A stretch of DNA of 6,019 bases. It comes from Bacteroidota bacterium (GTDB taxonomy: Bacteria; Bacteroidota; Bacteroidia; Bacteroidales; GCA-2748055). The notes below the pieces were generated by a model. That model searched no databases and was not told where the DNA came from. It saw only the letters and a list, made by a program, of their open reading frames with translations. The position numbers were made by a program, and so were the translations under genes. Below, piece after piece: positions 1-4,514 of this stretch (position 1 is the first letter of the stretch; each line of letters begins with the position of its first letter). The stretch covers positions 1 through 6,019 of the forward strand of contig JAUVIT010000133.1 in the NCBI GenBank assembly GCA_030592605.1. Reading direction: 5' to 3'.

Positions 1-224
1 AGGGAAAGCATCAGGGGTTATTGGGGTATGTTCAACAACTCCTTAGGGTTGACTTTCAGTATTTTATGCCTTAACTTGGGTTCAATTATTTAGAGTATTT
101 AATTGATGTTAACCCCCTTATCTAAGAGGTGGTATGGGAAATGTACCCTGACCAACGAACCCTTGTAAGTACTCCCTTGGCAGTTCACCAATGACTGCAA
201 GCATTCATAAACTTTTTATTCAAA
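1..224. other. Non-coding leader region upstream of the first gene
   Basis: No convincing gene is visible here on either strand. The three forward frames are closed by stops at about 46, 74 and 93, and their short open stretches (for example the 20-codon ORF at 106-168) resemble no family I know. A C-terminal tail of a gene lying to the left cannot be excluded for the first 90 bases. The only structure I can point to is the promoter-like element at 49-79. The last 25 bases before the ATG at 225 are A/T-rich and lack a Shine-Dalgarno motif, as is usual in Bacteroidota. Confidence 0.6.
49..79 (+). promoter_or_regulatory. Bacteroidota-type promoter candidate upstream of gene 1
   Basis: TTGAC at 49-53 is followed, 20 bases after the TTG, by TAACTTGG at 72-79. 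This is close to the -33 TTTG / -7 TAnnTTTG pattern of the Bacteroidota primary sigma factor, with one mismatch in the -7 box. Transcription from here would give a leader of roughly 140 nt before the ATG at 225. That is long, so either the leader is real or the true promoter is nearer. The match at 3018-3047 with identical spacing raises my confidence a little. Confidence 0.3.
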
Positions 225-1031
225 ATGAAAAAGCATTATTATGCAGCCCTGATATTGGTTGCTATTGTACTATTTCCTGTGCTTCAATTGAACGCGCAGG
301 GAGAGAAGAAAGAACAAATCTGGTACTGCTGGGAAGAGACTGTGAAGCCTGAAATGATTGAGGAGTATCTGACCCTTAGTGAAGAAATGATAGATCTGTG
401 TAAGCAGGAGAATTTTCCCTATCCCATCGTTACTTGGATCCGCAAATCCATGGTATATGAGTTGTGGTCGCCTGTTAGTTCACTGAATGAGATTGATTCG
501 ATAGAGAATGAGTGGGCAAAGATCCTTAAGATTTGGGGAGAGGAGAAGTATGCCGCATTCAGCCAGACCAAATTACACAACTATTCGAAGACAATTACCC
601 TCCAGGGAGATCTGGGCTATATGCCTGAAGATCCACAAATCAAGCCTGAGGAAAGAAACTATGGCCGCTGGATAGAGCTGTATCTAAAACCAGGAACGCA
701 GAAGGAGTTTGTAGAGGCAGTTAAATGGATCAATGAACAGAGGGCTGCCTTTGACATTGATGAATACCTGATGATGGGAGCAGGAGGTATCGGATACCAG
801 GCACCCAGTTATATTGCCTATTATTTCCAGGTGAGTCAAGAGGAGTTTCAAAAGTATTATGATTCGACTCCCGATGCTTATAAGGAGAAATTCCAGGAGT
901 ACCTTGAAAGAATACGCAAGCTCTTCCTTGTTCCACCGAATATTTATCATTACAATCTTCTCTGGGAACTCTCTTATGAGCCTGAGAGACAGCAGATCCA
1001 TTACTCCACAGCTTATTTACTACCAGTTTAA
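225..1031 (+). CDS. Secreted protein of unknown function with two similar halves
   Basis: This 268-residue protein has a classical Sec signal peptide: Lys2-Lys3, a hydrophobic core at about 7-20, and an Ala24-Gln25 end typical of Bacteroidota. It has no lipobox, so it is probably periplasmic or released. I do not recognise the family by name. The mature part seems to have two halves. The segment around 37-51 (EETVKPEMIEEYLTL) lines up with 151-165 (ELYLKPGTQKEFVEA). Each is followed by a helix, a Tyr-rich beta stretch and a second helix. This pattern suggests a duplicated dimeric alpha+beta barrel (ABM/NIPSNAP-like), but that is inference. No catalytic motif is evident. The start at 225 is chosen because it opens directly into the signal peptide. 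The A-rich leader lacks a Shine-Dalgarno motif. Its stop is about 20 bases from gene 2, so the two are probably co-transcribed. Confidence 0.8.
   Translation: MKKHYYAALILVAIVLFPVLQLNAQGEKKEQIWYCWEETVKPEMIEEYLTLSEEMIDLCKQENFPYPIVTWIRKSMVYELWSPVSSLNEIDSIENEWAKILKIWGEEKYAAFSQTKLHNYSKTITLQGDLGYMPEDPQIKPEERNYGRWIELYLKPGTQKEFVEAVKWINEQRAAFDIDEYLMMGAGGIGYQAPSYIAYYFQVSQEEFQKYYDSTPDAYKEKFQEYLERIRKLFLVPPNIYHYNLLWELSYEPERQQIHYSTAYLLPV
235..251 (+). repeat. 17-nt exact repeat within signal-peptide codons (copy 1)
   Basis: The 17 bases from ATTATTATG to CAGCCCTG encode the Tyr-Tyr-Ala-Ala-Leu part of the leader of the first gene. They are repeated exactly at 3570-3586 in the leader of the propeller gene, at the same codon offset from each ATG. 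The mature proteins are unrelated. Confidence 0.75.
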
Positions 1032-1052
1032 ACTTAACTAAAACAACTAATG

Positions 1053-1580
1053 ATGAAAAAATTATTTGTACTTGTACCACTAAGCCTTTTGATTCTGGTC
1101 AGCTGCCAGGATAAAGAAGCCCTGGCTGAGCTTAATGAGCTAAAGGCCCTGACAGAGCTTGAGGAGCAAAATAAGGCTCTTATCGAAAAATACATTGAGG
1201 CCTGGAACAGCTTTGATATCCAGGTGCTGGATGAATACCTTGACGCCAGTTTCAAGGCCTACATTCCGTCAAATTCCAATGAACCCATGTCACAGGAGCA
1301 GTTCAAGGGATGGGTGGAGGGTATCTTCCAGCCATTTCCTGATAGCCATTATGAAATCCAGGACATTTTTTGTGAAGGGGACAGGGTCTGCATTCGATGG
1401 ACCTATACCGCAACCCAGCAGGGTGATTATATGGGTGTCCCGGCATCGGGCAAGAAGGTAGAGGGAAGCGCCATTGAAATTTTCAGGGTGGAGAACGGAA
1501 AGATCGTGGAGGAGAGATCTGAAATGGATGCATTGGGAATGATGATCCAGCTGGGTCTTGTTCTTTCGCCAGGATCATGA
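1053..1580 (+). CDS. SnoaL-like / NTF2-fold lipoprotein (ester cyclase family)
   Basis: This is a lipoprotein of 175 residues. The lipobox LILVSC puts the lipidated Cys at residue 18, followed by Gln-Asp-Lys-Glu, so it should sit in the envelope. A Leu/Glu-rich helix with a tandem repeat (about residues 22-39) links the anchor to a SnoaL-like domain from about 42 to 170. Family features are visible: an opening helix (IEKYIEAWNSFD), a Gly-Trp-Val helix after it, the strand DRVCIRWTYTATQQGDYMGVPASGK, and the closing GSAIEIFRVENGKIVEERSEMD. This fold occurs in polyketide cyclases and many small-molecule binding or isomerase proteins, and the substrate cannot be told. ATG codons at 1050 and 1053 are adjacent and either could start the protein; I chose the second because it gives a Met-Lys-Lys leader. 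The domain looks complete, ending only a few residues before the stop. Its TGA overlaps the ATG of a hydrolase relic. Confidence 0.88.
   Translation: MKKLFVLVPLSLLILVSCQDKEALAELNELKALTELEEQNKALIEKYIEAWNSFDIQVLDEYLDASFKAYIPSNSNEPMSQEQFKGWVEGIFQPFPDSHYEIQDIFCEGDRVCIRWTYTATQQGDYMGVPASGKKVEGSAIEIFRVENGKIVEERSEMDALGMMIQLGLVLSPGS
1116..1169 (+). repeat. Imperfect 27-nt tandem duplication (2 copies)
   Basis: Two adjacent 27-base units (1116-1142 and 1143-1169) agree at 20 of 27 positions. They encode EALAELNEL and KALTELEEQ just after the lipidated Cys of the SnoaL-like lipoprotein. The result is a Leu/Glu-rich amphipathic helix that probably acts as a spacer between the membrane anchor and the folded domain. 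The differences are mostly at codon positions 1 and 3, so this looks like an old in-frame duplication under selection for helical character. Confidence 0.55.
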
Positions 1581-1642
1581 ATATTGAAAAGCCGGAAGAG
1601 TTTAACAAAGCTTTGCTTAACTTTATAACTAGCATCAAATGA
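1571..1642 (+). pseudogene. Relic of an alpha/beta hydrolase C-terminus
   Basis: An ATG at 1577 overlaps the TGA of the SnoaL-like gene (ATGA) and opens 21 codons ending with TGA at 1640-1642. The peptide contains IEKPEEFNKALLNFI, which strongly resembles the final helix of alpha/beta hydrolases. In those proteins a catalytic His is followed by a few residues, then a Glu-x-Pro-x-x-Phe motif and an amphipathic C-terminal helix. Here nothing upstream in this frame resembles the rest of such a protein. The codons just before (Ala-Arg-Ile) may hold the trace of the lost His region. I infer that most of a hydrolase gene was deleted, leaving its 3' end joined to the end of the SnoaL-like gene. A real 21-residue coupled peptide is the alternative. 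The similarity is from memory of the family and was not searched. Confidence 0.6.
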
Positions 1643-1692
1643 ATTAGGAGCAGGCACTGATCAGCGCATGCTTAAACGAAAGACTTGGAACC

Positions 1693-2982
1693 ATGAAAAC
1701 TATCACACCTTTTATTTTTGCTCTTCTGCTAATCACCTCCTGTACACAGCAGGCATCCATAGATACAACAGCAGAACTTACAGAAGCAGCTGCAGTTGAT
1801 GCAGGCGTGTCGGAAGAGCGCCTGATGCGTATTGATGCCATGCTTACAGAAGCCATAGCGCAGAATCAGATTCCCGGAGCGGTGGCTCTGGTGGCCCGAA
1901 ATGGCAAAATAGTTTATTATAAAGCCTTTGGAATGGCAGATAATGAAGCAAACAGAAGCCTGCAGCGCGACGATATTTTCAGGATTGCCTCACAGACCAA
2001 GGCCATTACTTCCACCGCGGTGATGATGCTCTGGGAAGAGGGAAAATTTAGCCTGGATGATCCCATTTCCAAGTTTATTCCTGAGTTTGAAAATGCGGTG
2101 ATCTTTGAATCCCTTAACGAAGCAGATTCCTCATTCACAGGAACACCGGCTTCAAAACCCATAAGCATTCGCCACCTGCTGACCCATACATCCGGCATTG
2201 GTTATGGAATGATCGATGATGATAATTTCAGGAAGATTTACCAGAAGGCAGGGATCATTGATGCATTTACCACTGAGGATGTGAGCATTGAAGAGAATAT
2301 TAAGAAACTGGCCCTGCTTCCCCTTCATCATGAACCCGGTGCAAAGTTCACCTATAGCGAAGGACTGGATGTGCTGGGTTATTTGATAGAGATTGTATCC
2401 AGAAAGCCCTTGGATCAGTTTTTCAAGGAGCGGATCTTTGATCCCCTGGGAATGGAGGATAGCTATTTTTATCTGCCCGAGTCCAAGAAGGACCGACTGG
2501 TTACAGTACAGACCAAAAAGGATAGAGCATGGGCGAGGTACCCGGACAACCCCTACTTCGATGCTGATTATCCAATCAAGGGTGCCATGAGTTTCTTTTC
2601 GGGTGGGGGCGGACTTTCCAGTACGGCAAAGGACTATGCATGCTTCCTTCAGATGTATCTGAATAATGGAGAATATAACGGAGTACGTCTGCTCAGCAGA
2701 ACCACAGTCCAGACCATCATGTCCAACCAGGTTGGAGACCTGCTGGGAGAGTCAGGCAGCTATTACGGTCTGGCTTTTGGTGTTCTGGATGAGAATGGAG
2801 CAGGAATGGGAGGAAGAAGCAGCGTAGGGACATTTGAATGGGGAGGGTACTTCAATACCCAGTACTTTGCCGACCCTGTTGAGAATGTCATTGGAATCTT
2901 AATGAAACAGACCCAGGATACCTGGTCAGATGAGACGGGGTGGAAATTCCGTCTGCTGGTTGGTCAGGCCATTGATGACTAA
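1693..2982 (+). CDS. Beta-lactamase-fold serine hydrolase lipoprotein (esterase-like)
   Basis: This 429-residue protein has a lipoprotein leader (ITSC, lipidated Cys17) and a single beta-lactamase / class C-type domain from about 43 to 425, the usual family length. The nucleophile motif Ser100-Gln-Thr-Lys103 is intact and is followed by ITSTAVMMLWEEGK, the typical helix. LLTHTSG is at 162-168. The second motif is Tyr221-Ser-Glu instead of the Tyr-x-Asn of beta-lactamases, and the third is Trp383-Gly-Gly385 instead of Lys-Thr-Gly. The Trp-Gly-Gly form is known from family VIII esterases and related hydrolases, so hydrolysis of an ester, or of a D-amino-acid peptide, is more likely than antibiotic resistance. 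The substrate is unknown. The ATG at 1693 leads directly into the leader. It is separated from gene 2 by 112 bases that contain the hydrolase relic, so it may have its own promoter, although I see no clear one. Confidence 0.92.
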   Translation: MKTITPFIFALLLITSCTQQASIDTTAELTEAAAVDAGVSEERLMRIDAMLTEAIAQNQIPGAVALVARNGKIVYYKAFGMADNEANRSLQRDDIFRIASQTKAITSTAVMMLWEEGKFSLDDPISKFIPEFENAVIFESLNEADSSFTGTPASKPISIRHLLTHTSGIGYGMIDDDNFRKIYQKAGIIDAFTTEDVSIEENIKKLALLPLHHEPGAKFTYSEGLDVLGYLIEIVSRKPLDQFFKERIFDPLGMEDSYFYLPESKKDRLVTVQTKKDRAWARYPDNPYFDADYPIKGAMSFFSGGGGLSSTAKDYACFLQMYLNNGEYNGVRLLSRTTVQTIMSNQVGDLLGESGSYYGLAFGVLDENGAGMGGRSSVGTFEWGGYFNTQYFADPVENVIGILMKQTQDTWSDETGWKFRLLVGQAIDD

Positions 2983-3017
2983 AACATATTTCATTTGTGA
3001 ATTAGTTGTCTATTTAA

Positions 3018-3048
3018 TTGACCATCATTGATTCATGGTCTAACTTGC
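3018..3048 (+). promoter_or_regulatory. Bacteroidota-type promoter candidate for genes 4-5
   Basis: TTGAC at 3018-3022 and TAACTTG at 3041-3047 are spaced 20 bases apart (end of TTG to start of TA). This resembles the -33/-7 promoter of Bacteroidota, though the -7 box TAACTTGC lacks the full TTTG. The element lies about 28 bases before the ATG at 3076, which would give a short leader. Across 30 aligned bases it agrees with 49-78 at 21 positions. It would drive the small lipoprotein and the propeller gene together. Confidence 0.42.
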
Positions 3049-3075
3049 ATAGGCAAATCCATAAAACTTACAGCT

Positions 3076-3552
3076 ATGAAAAAGTACAATTATGCAGTTC
3101 TTTTTGTGCTAACTATTACCCTGTCTACCCTCTGCATTTCCTGCACTCTGCAATCTGATGAAGGTGCTTCTGATCAGGATGCCCGGACTGTTGATCCGGT
3201 AGAAGGTGTTTGGGAACTAAATAGTCGCTATTGGGTTCTGGACGATGATACTATTTATGCTGACGAGCTTGGTGTACAGCATAAAATCTATTTGGATGGT
3301 TTTGTGATGTGGACATCTGATCCCGCGCCTGATTCTTCAGAGTGGCATGGCTATGGAACTTATCAGCTTAGCAATGATACGCTTGTTGAAAAGCTTTTAT
3401 CAATGTCTTTGGCAATGAAGGCAGCAAATAATTCACAAGTTGAATTCGTGTGTAAAATTGAATACGACCTCAACTTCTACAAGCAAGAATTGGAGCAAAC
3501 GTTTCGTGACACTGTTTATTTGGCAATTGAAGAATGGAAGAAACTTAATTGA
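3076..3552 (+). CDS. Small lipoprotein, possibly lipocalin-like
   Basis: This 158-residue protein has a lipoprotein leader: MKKYNYAVL, then a hydrophobic core, then CISC with lipidated Cys23. A short acidic, flexible stretch follows (SDEGASDQD). The mature part begins with VEGVWEL, the Gly-x-Trp entry typical of lipocalin-like and related beta-barrel domains. It continues with alternating beta-type segments (KIYLDGFVMWTS, GYGTYQLSNDTLVEKL, VYLAIEEWKKLN). I would call it lipocalin-like with moderate confidence; the ligand is unknown. The frame is open further upstream to a TTG at 3028, but the ATG at 3076 is preferred because it starts directly with a lipoprotein leader and lies just downstream of the promoter candidate. 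The coding DNA is visibly more A/T-rich than the neighbouring hydrolase and phosphatase genes. Only 7 bases separate it from the propeller gene. Confidence 0.8.
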   Translation: MKKYNYAVLFVLTITLSTLCISCTLQSDEGASDQDARTVDPVEGVWELNSRYWVLDDDTIYADELGVQHKIYLDGFVMWTSDPAPDSSEWHGYGTYQLSNDTLVEKLLSMSLAMKAANNSQVEFVCKIEYDLNFYKQELEQTFRDTVYLAIEEWKKLN

Positions 3553-3559
3553 TCCTGAT

Positions 3560-4495
3560 ATGAAACCATATTATTATGCAGCCCTGGTGATGCTTGCACT
3601 GATCCTTTGTCCTGCGAAGCAAACATGCGCTCAGGATTTGTTTGAGGTCAGAAGACTTACCACCGATCCGGCCCAGGAGGGGTTTCCAACCTGGGCACCC
3701 CATGGCGACTCTCTTATTTACCAGCACACGGACATGAATGATACAGCCGGGAAAAATGGTTTATGGAAAGTGGCACTGGATGGAAGCGGGGCGAAACAGA
3801 TTTTTGCGGGTGTGGGTGAACATGCTAAATGGTCGCCCGATGGACGATTGGTGGTCTTTGATGCGGATACCGGCCAGAGTATCAAAATGATTCCGGCCGG
3901 GGGTGGAACTCCCATCACCTTCCTTCCAGATAGCATTCACATTCGGAATGGGGGTTTGCCCCACTGGTCGCCCGATGGATCGAAAATCGCTTTTATCGAA
4001 GGTTCCTCGGTTTCTCTGTGCGTATATCATATGGAAAGCGGTAAACTAAATAGTATATTCCGCAAAGAGGGTACCGTGCCTCTGCCCGGAGGCTGGACGA
4101 CAGATGGAAAGCAGGTCCTGGTAGCACTGATGGAGATGCCATCGAGGAAATCGACCATCTGGAAGATCTCTCTGGATGGAAAAGAGAATAGGCAGATCAC
4201 CGGGCATCATGAGAATTTCTATCGTCACCTGACCCTTTCTCCAGATGGTTCCCTGCTGGTATACGCAGCTTTGGAAGGCAGGTACCTGGGACTATATATA
4301 ATGCCCACCCAGGGAGGAGCTTCTCTTCCATTTGCAGTGACACCTGATGCTCATAACGAGGGGCCCATCTGGTCCCCGGACGGAAAGAAGATAGCCTTCA
4401 ACAGTACCCGGGGGCAAAATGCAGATATCTGGGTCATGGACCTGGATATTGAAGAGGTCTGGAAGAAGCTGAAAGAAGCTGATTCCAACAAGTGA
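3560..4495 (+). CDS. Secreted TolB-like PD40 beta-propeller protein
   Basis: This 311-residue protein has a Sec leader ending in Ala24-Gln25. The rest is a beta-propeller of TolB/PD40 repeats. Six repeat cores can be counted: WAPHGDSLIY (45), WSPDGRLVVF (91), WSPDGSKIAF (136), WTTDGKQVLV (179), LSPDGSLLVY (226) and WSPDGKKIAF (271). This fits one six-bladed propeller. There is no TolB N-terminal domain, no Pal-binding context, and no peptidase domain as in DPP-IV or tricorn proteins. It is therefore a stand-alone propeller, probably a periplasmic binding or scaffold protein, and not TolB itself. The frame is open upstream to 3440 inside gene 4. The ATG at 3560 is chosen because the signal peptide starts there and it follows the gene 4 stop by 7 bases, suggesting co-transcription and possibly coupled translation. 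Its leader is strikingly like that of gene 1. Confidence 0.9.
   Translation: MKPYYYAALVMLALILCPAKQTCAQDLFEVRRLTTDPAQEGFPTWAPHGDSLIYQHTDMNDTAGKNGLWKVALDGSGAKQIFAGVGEHAKWSPDGRLVVFDADTGQSIKMIPAGGGTPITFLPDSIHIRNGGLPHWSPDGSKIAFIEGSSVSLCVYHMESGKLNSIFRKEGTVPLPGGWTTDGKQVLVALMEMPSRKSTIWKISLDGKENRQITGHHENFYRHLTLSPDGSLLVYAALEGRYLGLYIMPTQGGASLPFAVTPDAHNEGPIWSPDGKKIAFNSTRGQNADIWVMDLDIEEVWKKLKEADSNK
3570..3586 (+). repeat. 17-nt exact repeat within signal-peptide codons (copy 2)
   Basis: This is the second copy of the 17-base block at 235-251, here encoding the Tyr-Tyr-Ala-Ala-Leu part of the propeller protein's leader. Similarity continues at lower identity through the end of the 25-codon leader (both end Ala-Gln) and stops in the mature region. 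Confidence 0.75.
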
Positions 4496-4514
4496 TTTTG
4501 AACTTGAAGGTGCC

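Noticed and set aside
106..168. 20-codon ORF in the left leader region
   Set aside because: It has no recognisable similarity, no ribosome-binding context and an unremarkable composition; an ORF of this length is expected by chance.
730..1080. Minus-strand ORF of 116 codons opposite gene 1
   Set aside because: It is antisense to a gene with a signal peptide and coherent protein, has low-information composition, and runs across the intergenic spacer into gene 2.
1600..1621. Imperfect palindrome centred on AAGCTT as a possible terminator after the SnoaL-like gene
   Set aside because: There is no loop between the arms, the arms have two mismatches in eleven, and no T-run follows. It also falls inside the codons of the hydrolase relic, which explains the sequence better.
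1618..1625. TAACTTTA as a -7 promoter box for the serine hydrolase gene
   Set aside because: No TTG or TTTG lies 19-21 bases upstream; the nearest TTG is about 31 bases away. The sequence also belongs to the hydrolase relic.
2983..3017. TTCA/TGAA hairpin after the serine hydrolase stop as a terminator
   Set aside because: The stem is only four A/T-rich base pairs and has no following T-tract.
3028..3075. Upstream TTG start for the small lipoprotein
   Set aside because: It would place 16 extra residues before a complete lipoprotein leader and would overlap the promoter candidate. The ATG at 3076 is clearly better.
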